Assembly (NCBI GenBank): GCA_035530195.1
Contig: DATKVG010000071.1
Span: 1-24,448 of the forward strand
Source of the DNA: JAPLKX01 sp035530195
GTDB taxonomy: Bacteria > Hydrogenedentota > Hydrogenedentia > Hydrogenedentales > SLHB01
Reading direction: 5' to 3'
DNA length: 24,448 nucleotides
Made by a program: the position numbers and the translations under genes
Shown here: piece by piece, positions 1-6,630 of the stretch
Numbering within the stretch: position 1 is the stretch's first letter
How the letters are laid out: each line of letters opens with the position of its first letter
Notes under the pieces: model-generated
What the model saw: only the letters and a program-made list of their open reading frames with translations
What the model was told of the DNA's origin: nothing
Database searches by the model: none

Positions 1-2
1 AT

Positions 3-221
3 TTCGCCAGCCTCGAAGATCTAGGGACAAAAATGCAAATTTCAGGCGCCGCCATGGAAGCATTGAAGAAGTATTGCAAGGTTACTTCACATTTTTTTAC
101 AATTACAGGCACAGCCACGCGGCGCCAAGGTAAAATTCGGGCAACATGCACCGCGACCGTCATGGTTGTCAATCAGAACGCCAATATAACCAAATGGCGG
201 GAGGAAACGATTGAACCGTAA
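3..221 (+). CDS. GspK-like type II secretion minor pseudopilin, C-terminal end (5' partial)
   Basis: The frame is open from the left window edge to a TAA at 219-221, so only about 72 C-terminal residues are visible. They include FASLEDL, FTITGTA and a terminal ITKWREE. This pattern (a late 'F.S..DL' stretch, a beta-rich 'FTI...G' region and a final 'WREE') resembles the C-terminus of GspK, the tip minor pseudopilin of type II secretion. The reading frame overlaps the next gene by 11 bases, and the following genes look like GspL, GspM and GspC, which supports this assignment. GspK normally caps the pseudopilus in the periplasm. The N-terminal prepilin signal lies outside the window. A type IV pilus protein of PilX type is the main alternative. 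Confidence 0.6.
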   Translation, partial: FASLEDLGTKMQISGAAMEALKKYCKVTSHFFTITGTATRRQGKIRATCTATVMVVNQNANITKWREETIEP

Positions 222-1692
222 GTCTACCAATATCAATATCTTACAGTTTGGCGAGCACCTGATCGCCAGTCTCAGGGTGCGCCGCTCTTCCAAAGGCCTC
301 GACGTACTCCAATACGACGTCGAGCGCGGAAACTGGTCCGCAAAGAACGGATCGCTCGACGACGCACTCAAAGAGTTCGCCGCCAGGCACAACCTCGCCG
401 AAGACCACGTCTTTTCCATCATCGCGCGCCACGAAATGACCGCCCGCATCCTTGAACTGCCCAGCCAGGACCCCGCCGAAATCGCCGGCATGATTCGGCT
501 TAGCGCAGAGGAATACGTCCCGTTTCCGGCCGACGAATTAATCATCGATCAGTGCATCCTCCAGAAACTGCCCGACGGCCGCTCCAAAGTACTCGCCGTC
601 TTTGCCCACCAGGACGTCGTCAACGCCCACGTCAAAACGCTCCACCACGCCCAGCTCGAACCCGAGCAAATCTTCCTGAGCACCGCCTGCCTGGCATCCG
701 CGGCCATCGCCGCCAAACAGGGCGCCGGCCGGTTCGCACTCGTAAACCTCGCCTCGGAAGGCCTCGAGGTCGTCGTGATTCGAGACGGCCAGCTCGAATA
801 CGGCCGCGCCGTCGCCAGCAGCCAGAGCCTCGAGGATATCGAGGAGGAACTCCGCGTCGAAATCCGCGCGTCACTCGCCGCGTACCGCCGCGAATCCGAA
901 GACGGCGAGTCTGTCAACGACATCTACCTCGCCTCCGATTGCGCGGACGTCGCGCCCCATTGCCAGGCGCTTGCACCCGAGTTCGAGCAGCCCTGCGCCC
1001 CCGCACAATTCGTTGCAACCCTGCTCAGCCAGGATGCCGCGCCCGTACCCGCCCTCGCCGCGGCACCGCTCGGCGCCGCACTGCTGGCTCAGGACCGCGG
1101 GGCCGTATCCATCCGCCTCCTTCCGCAATCGCTGGTGGCCGCGCGGCAGCGGTCCGACGTCAAGCGCAAGGCCATCCACCTGGCGGCGGCGGGGCTGGTG
1201 GCGCTGGCCGGGCTTGGCATCATGTACGGCCAGGCCGTCCAGCAGCGGCGGGCGTATCTGCGCGAGTTGCGCGCCCAAATCAGCCGAATCGAACCCGCCG
1301 CACAACAGATCGCGTCCAAACAAAAACAGTTGCGTATCCTCCAAACCCAGGTCGAGCGCAGCGGCAGCGTCGTCGAGCTCATGGCCTCGCTCGTCGACCT
1401 GTTCCCGCCCGCCGGCATGAACATCACCCGGCTCATTTACGCCCGCGAGAGCGGCCTCGAAATATACGGTCGTGCCGAAAACCTCACCCAGGTCGAACGG
1501 CTCGCACAGGACCTCATCGACGTTGGCAAAGCCTCCCTGGCCCAGTTCGCACGGGCCGAGCAGGCCTACGAACACAAGGTACTGGAGCGCAACATCGAAG
1601 TGCTCGACTACAAGATCGTCGTCCCGTTCCAGAAGAAAGAGGCAGAGGCGCAAACCGAAGAAAACGAAGAGGAACCCGATACCGTTGAATAA
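211..1692 (+). CDS. GspL/PilM-PilN-like secretion platform protein
   Basis: This 493-residue protein has an actin-like PilM/GspL cytoplasmic domain at about residues 8-300. A single membrane helix follows at 321-340, then a coiled stretch and a PilN-like periplasmic ferredoxin-type fold at about 385-475. The tail (476-493) is very acidic. A PilM-type domain joined to a PilN-type domain is the GspL architecture. GspL links the secretion ATPase GspE to the inner-membrane platform. The start is TTG at 211, inside the end of the GspK-like gene, preceded by a strong GGGAGGA ribosome site at 199-205. The coding strand is C-rich, unlike most + strand genes further right. Confidence 0.72.
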   Translation: MNRKSTNINILQFGEHLIASLRVRRSSKGLDVLQYDVERGNWSAKNGSLDDALKEFAARHNLAEDHVFSIIARHEMTARILELPSQDPAEIAGMIRLSAEEYVPFPADELIIDQCILQKLPDGRSKVLAVFAHQDVVNAHVKTLHHAQLEPEQIFLSTACLASAAIAAKQGAGRFALVNLASEGLEVVVIRDGQLEYGRAVASSQSLEDIEEELRVEIRASLAAYRRESEDGESVNDIYLASDCADVAPHCQALAPEFEQPCAPAQFVATLLSQDAAPVPALAAAPLGAALLAQDRGAVSIRLLPQSLVAARQRSDVKRKAIHLAAAGLVALAGLGIMYGQAVQQRRAYLRELRAQISRIEPAAQQIASKQKQLRILQTQVERSGSVVELMASLVDLFPPAGMNITRLIYARESGLEIYGRAENLTQVERLAQDLIDVGKASLAQFARAEQAYEHKVLERNIEVLDYKIVVPFQKKEAEAQTEENEEEPDTVE

Positions 1693-2719
1693 TCTGTGGT
1701 CAAAACTGGCGCCCCGTGAACGCAGGCTCGCCGTGGGAGTCGCCATCGCACTCCTGTTTATGTTGATCACGACAACCGCCGTACGGTCCATCAGGAGCCT
1801 CAACGAGCTCGACGACTCGATCGACCGGATCGAGTCCGACCTGCGGATGTACACCGAACTCGAGGCCCGGCGCCTCAACGTCCAACAGGCCTATTCCGTC
1901 GTCGCACAGCAGCACTCGAGCGAGTGGACCGAGACCGAGATAAACAACCGGCTCCGCCAGGAAATCTACCGGCTCGCCCGCATGAAGCCCGACGCGCCCG
2001 CCGATACCCAGCAGGAAAACCTCGTCGAGATCCCGATCCTCCGCCAGGGCGTCCTCCGCAACAGCGGCCAGGGCTACCGCGAATACCGGCTCAACGTCAA
2101 CATCCCACTGACCAACCTGCCCGCACTGATCGAATTCCTGATCCGGCTGCAATCGAGCCCGCAATCGCTCCGCATCGACGGGCTCGAGATCGCACGCGCG
2201 CCCCAGTCTACCGCCGTCAGCGCACGGCTCGACGTCACACGGACCGTTGTCGACGGCGTCGAGGGCGAGCAGGAGCCGCCCGCGCCACAGCAGGCCGAAA
2301 CATGGGACGGCGCAACCATCGACCGCTGGAAGGCCGAAGGCTGCGAAATCGCCCTCTCCCCCGACATAAACGGCATCGCGGCCACGGGCGGCTGCATCAA
2401 GGCCGTGGCAACCGCACCCGGCGGGTCGTTCAGCATGTCCGCCGGCCTCGACGAACCGGGAACGTACGAGGTCGAGGTCGAGGCCGTAGCCACCGGGCCC
2501 GCGCGGCTCGAGGTCAAAAACGAAACCACCGGCCAGTTGTTCGACGGCAGCGCCGATATCGCCGGCGACAGCCTGGCCTACCGGTATAAGCTGCAGTTCG
2601 AAGTGCCCGGGAGCGACGAGGCCGGGCTCACCCGCATCGCCGTGCCCCACGTGACTGTGGCCGACGCGGGCACTCAGGTCTTTGTAGACCTCGTGACGCT
2701 CAGAAAGGTTGCAGGGTAA
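1685..2719 (+). CDS. GspM/PilO-like protein with extra C-terminal beta-sandwich-like domain
   Basis: The chosen start is TTG at 1685, overlapping the previous stop by 8 bases, with an AGAGGA ribosome site about 10 bases upstream. The reading frame stays open further upstream, but that part is out-of-frame shadow of the preceding gene. The 344 residues begin NNLWSKLAPRERRL, the usual 'W..L.PRER' opening of GspM. A membrane helix spans about 15-33, a coiled coil about 36-75 and a PilO/GspM ferredoxin-like domain about 110-190. After a Pro/Gln/Glu linker (191-206) comes a module at about 207-344 with alternating beta-like strands (GTYEVEVEAV, VFVDLVTLRKV) that resembles carbohydrate-binding or concanavalin-type folds. 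GspM normally ends after about 160-200 residues, so this extension is unusual. GspM scaffolds GspL in the inner membrane. Confidence 0.65.
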   Translation: MNNLWSKLAPRERRLAVGVAIALLFMLITTTAVRSIRSLNELDDSIDRIESDLRMYTELEARRLNVQQAYSVVAQQHSSEWTETEINNRLRQEIYRLARMKPDAPADTQQENLVEIPILRQGVLRNSGQGYREYRLNVNIPLTNLPALIEFLIRLQSSPQSLRIDGLEIARAPQSTAVSARLDVTRTVVDGVEGEQEPPAPQQAETWDGATIDRWKAEGCEIALSPDINGIAATGGCIKAVATAPGGSFSMSAGLDEPGTYEVEVEAVATGPARLEVKNETTGQLFDGSADIAGDSLAYRYKLQFEVPGSDEAGLTRIAVPHVTVADAGTQVFVDLVTLRKVAG

Positions 2720-2722
2720 CCC

Positions 2723-3202
2723 ATGGAACGCAGATACGTCATCATCGTCATTGCGGTCCTGGCGGTAATTGCCGTGGCCGTTGGCTTGCGGTCCGCGCTC
2801 AACCCGTACAGGACCCGGCAAGCGGCGCTCCAAGCCGATCTCGCACAGATTAAGCCCGTCGAAGTCAAGCTCCAAACCAAGCAGGCCAATTTCGCCCGAT
2901 GGAAACAGGCCATCGGGGCAAAACCAGCCGTTTGGCAGGAACTCATTCCTGCGCCACCGCCCCCCCCGCCACCCCCGCCTAAACCCCCCAACACCAAAGA
3001 AAAGATCGCCGGACTGAAAGTCACCCGACAGGGGATCGGAGACAAGGTCCGCATCATGTCCAAAGAAAACCCAAAAGGCGTGTTCCTCGGCCCCGGCGAT
3101 TCCATCAACGGAATGAAAATCAAAGAAGTCACAAAAACTGACGTCACCTTCTCCCTCAAATGGCGAGACAAGGAACTCACCGAAACCGTACATCGCGAAT
3201 AA
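2723..3202 (+). CDS. GspC/PilP-like type II secretion linker protein
   Basis: This 159-residue protein starts at ATG 2723, three bases after the GspM-like stop. It has a membrane helix at about 5-22, a short helical region, a run of nine prolines at about 78-86 and a small C-terminal domain at about 93-159. That domain contains FLGPGDSINGMKIKEV, matching the 'G..I.G..v..I' pattern of the GspC homology region and PilP. GspC connects the inner-membrane platform to the secretin across the periplasm, and the poly-proline part would be the spacer. No secretin (GspD) or ATPase (GspE) gene follows, so the rest of the system lies upstream of the window or elsewhere. Confidence 0.62.
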   Translation: MERRYVIIVIAVLAVIAVAVGLRSALNPYRTRQAALQADLAQIKPVEVKLQTKQANFARWKQAIGAKPAVWQELIPAPPPPPPPPPKPPNTKEKIAGLKVTRQGIGDKVRIMSKENPKGVFLGPGDSINGMKIKEVTKTDVTFSLKWRDKELTETVHRE

Positions 3203-3376
3203 CACGCCGCGCGCCTCCAGGTCCTCCTAAACCGTGCCGCACTCGAAGTCTGGCAAGCCGCTTGGTTCGAAGAAGCCGAATTCACCGACCTCTGGACCGA
3301 CCCTGAGACACACACTCGCCACACCAACCCAGGCGCCGCCCTGATCCCGACCCCCACCCCGCCAAACGTTGATTAG
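3203..3376 (+). other. Open frame continuing in phase after the GspC-like stop, possible gene remnant
   Basis: Immediately after the TAA of the GspC-like gene, the same frame stays open for 57 codons until TAG at 3374-3376. It has no plausible start codon. The codons are GC-rich in the third position like the operon, and the translation includes EVWQAAWFEEAEF and ends in a Pro/Thr-rich tail. It could be a lost C-terminal extension of the preceding protein or the tail of a decayed gene. GC-rich DNA also stays open by chance, so this is weak. Confidence 0.25.
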
Positions 3377-3379
3377 CAC

Positions 3380-3400
3380 GCCGACATCGCCGAGGTCGGC
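3380..3400. repeat. Short inverted repeat (hairpin) between convergent genes
   Basis: GCCGAC at 3380-3385 pairs with GTCGGC at 3395-3400 across a nine-base loop. It lies in the 370-bp gap between the convergent secretion operon and the crotonase gene. There is no T-run, so it is not a clear intrinsic terminator. Confidence 0.45.
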
Positions 3401-3457
3401 CTACTTCCATCGCGAATAAAGATTCTATATATGACGACCTAATTCTTGCTGAATGTG

Positions 3458-3478
3458 GGTCCGGAATTATTCCGGACC
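3458..3478. repeat. Near-perfect palindrome, possible bidirectional transcription stop
   Basis: A 10-bp arm GGTCCGGAAT and its exact complement flank a single T. The site lies between the secretion operon and the crotonase gene, which converge here. No T-run follows on either strand. Two other 'GCCTAC'-like blocks nearby (about 3398-3403 and 3490-3495) suggest a small dispersed element. The surrounding sequence (3405-3456) is locally AT-rich. Confidence 0.55.
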
Positions 3479-3573
3479 TACAGATGCCGAGCCTACAGGA
3501 ACGTGCAAAAATTCGATCGTGCTGTATAAGGCCGAAAAGACGCGGATCGATCGAGGCCGTAAAGGGAGTCGGT

Positions 3574-4362
3574 TTATCGGTTTTTGTTGAATACGGGTTT
3601 GCGTTTTTCGAGGAATGCGCGGACGCCTTCTATGGCGTCGGGATGCTGGACGCATTCGGTGATGGCATGTCGTTCGCGTTCGAGTTGGACCTCGAGCGGG
3701 GTTTCGTAAGCGTTTGTGATTAGGTTCTTGACTTGGCCGAACGAGTGCAGGGACCGGTCCATCAGCTCACGAGCCATTGCGAGTGCCTCGTCGAGCGCCT
3801 GGCCGTCTTCGACGACGCGTGTGGCCAGCCCCCATGCGAGTGCCTGGTCGGCTGAGATGGGTTTGTCAAATGCGGCGATTTCGAGCGCGCGTGCGTGGCC
3901 GACGAGCCGTGGGAGCGCGAACGTGCCGCCGCCGTCGATGCACAACCCCCAGGACGTGTAGACCTGGCGCAACGTGGCGGATTTCGCCATGACGCGGAAG
4001 TCGCAAGCGAGCGCCGTCGAGAATCCCGCCCCGGCCGCGATGCCGTTGATAGCGGCAATAACGGGTTTGCGGATGTGGCGTATCTCGGTGACGGCCTGGT
4101 GGAACGTGCCGGCGAGGCGGTAAATGGCGGCGGGTATCCCCACCGTGGATTGCGCCACCTTCTTGAGGTCCGCGCCCGATGAGAAGGCTTTGCCCGTCCC
4201 GGATATGACGACGACTTTTACGGTGGGGTCGACGGCCATGGCCACAAAATGCGACGCCAGGGCTTCGATGACGTCGCTGTCCATGGCGTTGTAGACTTCG
4301 GGCCGGTTAAACAACACCTGGGCGATCCCGTCCTGCACGTTGACCACGAGTTTGTCCGACAT
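3574..4362 (-). CDS. Enoyl-CoA hydratase/isomerase family protein, PaaG-like
   Basis: This 262-residue crotonase-fold protein should act on acyl-CoA thioesters in the cytoplasm. The oxyanion-hole segments are visible: SSGAD at 61-65 and NGIAAGAG at 106-113. The two glutamates of true enoyl-CoA hydratase are replaced (Ser and Tyr by my alignment). GLCIDGGGT at 139-147 instead carries an Asp (D143) where PaaG-type isomerases have their catalytic Asp in 'GLIPD.GGT'. A double-bond isomerase is therefore more likely than a hydratase. The length is normal for the family. It is a single gene converging on the secretion operon, with no other fatty-acid or phenylacetate genes nearby, so the substrate is unknown. 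Confidence 0.85.
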   Translation of the reverse strand: MSDKLVVNVQDGIAQVLFNRPEVYNAMDSDVIEALASHFVAMAVDPTVKVVVISGTGKAFSSGADLKKVAQSTVGIPAAIYRLAGTFHQAVTEIRHIRKPVIAAINGIAAGAGFSTALACDFRVMAKSATLRQVYTSWGLCIDGGGTFALPRLVGHARALEIAAFDKPISADQALAWGLATRVVEDGQALDEALAMARELMDRSLHSFGQVKNLITNAYETPLEVQLERERHAITECVQHPDAIEGVRAFLEKRKPVFNKNR

Positions 4363-4378
4363 CCCGACTACCTCCCAT

Positions 4379-4402
4379 TATGGTTAAGGTTAGGGTTACG
4401 GC
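4379..4402. repeat. Degenerate telomere-like GGTTAGGG tract
   Basis: Just upstream of the crotonase start the + strand reads TATGGTTAAGGTTAGGGTTA, a few imperfect copies of a GGTTA(G/A) unit. It is short and low-complexity. It belongs with the other G-rich microrepeats between genes in this window. Confidence 0.45.
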
Positions 4403-4490
4403 CATGGTTGTGGAGCCGTTGGCATGATAACGCCGCGCCGATACGAAAGGCTAATTCCTCACTTGAGTGCGGCAGGGTTCATTGAGGCGA

Positions 4491-4520
4491 GGGACACAAA
4501 GGGCAAAAGGGACAAAAGGG
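4491..4520 (+). repeat. Purine-rich microrepeat with G-quadruplex pattern
   Basis: Alternating GGGACAAA and GGGCAAAA units give four GGG runs (4491, 4501, 4509, 4518) separated by loops of 7, 5 and 6 bases. This fits the canonical G3+N1-7 quadruplex pattern on the + strand. It lies between the crotonase gene and a dispersed repeat. Confidence 0.5.
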
Positions 4521-4523
4521 CAA

Positions 4524-4690
4524 GTTGTCGAACCCGCTACCGGGGTACATCGCGGTTTGATTTCAACCCAGGGTAGCGGCCGGCCCTGGAAAGGTGTGGA
4601 GTAGTCGCGAGGCTCTTGGGTCGGGGTCTGCGGCAGGTGGTGGTATAGAGCAAACGGTGCGGGCCGGGAGCAACCCTGGGTTCCTAATCA
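4524..4690. repeat. Dispersed intergenic repeat, family B, copy 1
   Basis: This copy shares three blocks in order with 24091-24184: 'CTACCGGGGT.CATCG', 'ACCCAGG.TAGC' and CCTGGGTTCCTAATCA. The blocks AACCCAGGG (4565) and CCCTGGGTT (4674) are inverted with respect to each other, so the element can fold into a long hairpin. Copy 1 is about 70 bp longer than copy 2, through extra sequence in the middle. No coding sequence is evident in it. Confidence 0.6.
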
Positions 4691-4729
4691 TCAGGAGCGT
4701 GAAATTCTTTCGTAACTCTTATGCAGCAA

Positions 4730-4841
4730 CGCGGTGGGGTCGAGCTCCTGCTCGACCGTGGGGTAGCGAAACAGACCTCGGTTTTGCATGCACCACCTCC
4801 GCCGCCACCGCACGGTCGCGCGGGAGCGCGACCCCACCGCG
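4730..4841. repeat. REPIN-like doublet, family A, copy 1
   Basis: Two 29-bp REP-like units face each other at 4730-4758 and 4813-4841. Each contains its own hairpin (GGTCGAGCTCCTGCTCGACC and GGTCGCGCGGGAGCGCGACC) and ends in CCCCACCGCG. The 54-bp spacer contains CCTCGGTTTTGCATGCACCA. The whole 112 bp recurs at 16625-16736. Paired inverted REPs (REPINs) are known to be spread in trans by RAYT transposases; none is visible here. Confidence 0.75.
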
Positions 4842-4842
4842 T

Positions 4843-5019
4843 TTAGCGCCCCGTGGAATACATTATGGCCTCGAACATAGCGTGTGCCCTCGGGATCAAG
4901 AAGATCTTGTCCCGGTCTGTAAGCTTATTGGGGTTAATCCAAGGGTATTCGGCTATGAGAGACCGATCGGCCTTACTAAGTGGTGTTGTTTCATCAATGT
5001 AATCCGGCGACTCCGGTCT
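4843..5019 (-). pseudogene. 3' gene remnant bounded by two mobile repeats
   Basis: On the minus strand, 58 codons are open from 5019 down to a TAA at 4843-4845. The translation looks protein-like and includes DETTPLSKADRSLIAEYPW and RDKIFLIPRAHAMFEAIMY. I do not recognise the family. Its codons are AT-richer than the neighbours. The frame closes upstream at a TAG formed by the first bases of the inverted-repeat element at 5020. The REPIN ends at 4841, only one base beyond its own stop. No start codon or ribosome site serves this stretch, so it is probably the tail of a gene cut by the element. Confidence 0.5.
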
Positions 5020-5186
5020 CTAGCAGCCCGTGGTAAGAGTCTCGTGATGGCGAGCGCGAGCCATTTGGCACGGGATCAAGGCGCGAAACCGCAGGAAAAG
5101 TGCCTCCTTTTTCAAGGTTTCGCAACGCAGAGACCGCGACAAAGGGCCGTGCGCAGACCATGACGACTTTTACCACGGACTGCTAG
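5020..5186. mobile_element. 167-bp inverted-repeat-bounded element (MITE-like or structured RNA)
   Basis: The ends are 22-bp inverted repeats with two mismatches: CTAGCAGCCCGTGGTAAGAG... at 5020-5041 and ...TACCACGGACTGCTAG ending at 5186. Inside are further nested hairpins: ATGGC/GCCAT at about 5047-5064, GCGAAACC/GGTTTCGC with an inner GAAAAG/CTTTTC stem at about 5085-5125. There is no coding sequence long enough for a transposase. The size, ends and lack of genes fit a non-autonomous element mobilised in trans. The nested stems could equally make a folded RNA. Confidence 0.6.
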
Positions 5187-5192
5187 TCCCCC

Positions 5193-5233
5193 AAAAAAGG
5201 GCTGGGCCCGGTGGCGGGAGACCAGCCGGGCCC
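5193..5233 (-). terminator. Intrinsic terminator downstream of dprA
   Basis: On the minus strand, GGGCCCGG (5233-5226) and CCGGGCCC (5211-5204) form a perfect 8-bp GC stem with a 14-base loop. AGCCC and six T residues follow (5198-5193). The position, about 180 bp beyond the dprA stop and in the correct orientation, makes it the likely dprA terminator. Confidence 0.7.
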
Positions 5234-5264
5234 GTGGTGGTGGGTGGTAAATGTTTATGGACCC

Positions 5265-5289
5265 GCGGCAGACTGAGCTACACTGCCGC
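5265..5289. repeat. Perfect 7-bp hairpin in the dprA 3' region
   Basis: GCGGCAG at 5265-5271 and CTGCCGC at 5283-5289 enclose an 11-base loop. On the minus strand the loop contains TAGCTCAGT, which resembles a tRNA D-arm, but no anticodon or T-arm follows. The rest of 5290-5414 shows nothing beyond a 10-bp direct repeat, TCCATTCGGA, at 5397 and 5424. Confidence 0.45.
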
Positions 5290-5414
5290 CGAATTCTTTA
5301 ATACCTCACTCCACCTCCCTTTGCCCAGCGTAACAAACCAGACGACTCGCCTATTTCCCGGTTCTTATTTCTCAATGGGTAGATCGGATCTTGCGGTCCA
5401 TTCGGAGCAGGCGA

Positions 5415-6380
5415 TCAAGTGCGTCCATTCGGACCGAGGGGCATGTCTTGCAGCAAGTCGGGTTGAACGGGCGCCGTCCGGACGTTTTGACGCCAGAGTT
5501 CCCGCAGATATTCCCGGCGCAGCCTGCCGGCCTGATCGGCGAGTTCGGCGGCGCCTGCGGTTTCGAGGAGGCGGCGCGTGGCGGGCGTCGAGCACCAGGC
5601 GGCGACGGGTTTGCCGAGGCCGATGGCGATGCGCGCGGCGCGGATGCTTCCGCCGGTCTTGCGGGGCTCGACGACGCAGACGAGGCGGGCGAGCGCGCCG
5701 ATGGTGGCGTTGCGGGTGACGGCGGCGTGGGTTTCCCAGGGGGAGTCGGGCTGAAACTGGCTGAGGATCAGGGCGCGGCCGGCGTCGACGGCACGGGAGA
5801 TGGCGGCGGGCGCGTCGTAGGTGAGGAGGCCCTGCGGCAGGACGACGAGGGTTTTGCCGCCGGCATGGATTGCGGCGAGATGGGCGCGGGTGTCGACGCC
5901 GCGCGCGCCGCCACTGACGATTGCAATGTGTTCGGCGGCGAAGAAGGCCGCGCAATTGGAGGCAAGGCGGGCGCCGGCGTTGGAGGGGTCGCGTGCGCCG
6001 ACGACGGCTGCGGCCGGTTTGGCAAGCAAATCGCGGCGGCCTTTGAAGAAGATGATTGGCGGCATGGCGGTACCGAGCCGGGCCAAGGTTGAGGGCCAGT
6101 CGGGGTCGGTAGCCGTGATCGCGTCGGCACCGCACGCGGCGAGTTTGTCGAGGAGGTCGCGGGCTTGTGCGCGATCGGTTGTGGAGCATCGTGCGACGAG
6201 GGATGCGACGTCGTGCAGGCCCGGCGGGAGGCGGTGGGTCAGGTCGCGCGGGTCGGTGTTGAGCATGTCGGGCAGTGGCATGTGGAGGGCGGAAGACGCG
6301 GCGATAGCGCGATGCACGGCGGCGGGCCCGATGCCGGGGAGGAGCAGGAGGGCGAGGATGGCGGCGGAGTCAGGCGTCAT
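5415..6380 (-). CDS. dprA: DNA-processing protein DprA (Smf)
   Basis: DprA loads RecA onto incoming single-stranded DNA during natural transformation. The 321 residues show an N-terminal helix-hairpin-helix (LLLPGIGPAAVHRAI, about 12-30) and a Rossmann-like DprA core. The core contains VVGARDPSNAGARLA, the signature SGGARGVDTRAHLAAIHAGG and the later RNATIGAL segment. Strong N-terminal and core motifs make the assignment firm. No clear C-terminal winged-helix domain is visible. The ATG at 6378-6380 is preceded on the coding strand by a pure C-rich tract rather than a Shine-Dalgarno site, so translation may be leaderless, weak or start elsewhere. Its presence together with recR hints at competence, but no com genes are in the window. 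Confidence 0.93.
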   Translation of the reverse strand: MTPDSAAILALLLLPGIGPAAVHRAIAASSALHMPLPDMLNTDPRDLTHRLPPGLHDVASLVARCSTTDRAQARDLLDKLAACGADAITATDPDWPSTLARLGTAMPPIIFFKGRRDLLAKPAAAVVGARDPSNAGARLASNCAAFFAAEHIAIVSGGARGVDTRAHLAAIHAGGKTLVVLPQGLLTYDAPAAISRAVDAGRALILSQFQPDSPWETHAAVTRNATIGALARLVCVVEPRKTGGSIRAARIAIGLGKPVAAWCSTPATRRLLETAGAAELADQAGRLRREYLRELWRQNVRTAPVQPDLLQDMPLGPNGRT

Positions 6381-6405
6381 GGGGATTGGGGATTGGGGTA
6401 TGGGG
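6381..6405 (+). repeat. Perfect four-tract G-quadruplex motif abutting the dprA start codon
   Basis: Four GGGG runs at 6381, 6388, 6395 and 6402 are separated by three-base loops ATT, ATT and TAT. The G strand is the template strand of dprA. The tract directly touches the dprA initiation codon and takes the place of its ribosome binding site. Confidence 0.7.
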
Positions 6406-6411
6406 TAAGAC

Positions 6412-6432
6412 GAAGGATGAAGGATGAAGGAT
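6412..6432 (+). repeat. Short tandem repeat, three units of GAAGGAT
   Basis: Three exact 7-bp copies lie in the divergent dprA / GH1 intergenic region. The rest of 6433-6606 shows no gene, and no convincing promoter could be fixed for either direction. Confidence 0.6.
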
Positions 6433-6630
6433 GAAAGAAACTGGAGTTGGAATGGACACTGTGGACATTGTGAACGGAAGAGGGGGGAAGGCTGGGACAG
6501 ATGGCGCCCTCGAGGAGTCGGGCGGAGTCAGTCGCTGTTTTCCGAGTTGGCGCGGAGTGGTGCATTCTTTTTTTCCCCGGCGCCATGATACCATACCCGC
6601 GGTGCGTTGACCATGGAGGCTTGTGCAGGT

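Noticed and set aside
552..1688. Long arginine/proline-rich frame inside the GspL-like gene
   Set aside because: It is the alternative-frame shadow of GC-rich coding sequence; its composition is implausible and it has no ribosome site.
3574..4362. True enoyl-CoA hydratase
   Set aside because: Both hydratase glutamates are replaced, while the PaaG-type Asp is present, so a specific hydratase call is not supported.
4994..5176. Minus-strand 60-codon frame across the inverted-repeat element
   Set aside because: It lies almost wholly within the element, whose stems explain the sequence, and crosses both boundaries; no family signature was recognised.
5265..5289. tRNA-like TAGCTCAGT on the minus strand
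   Set aside because: Only the D-arm-like piece is present; there is no acceptor pairing, anticodon arm or GTTCGA T-loop. It is the loop of a simple hairpin.
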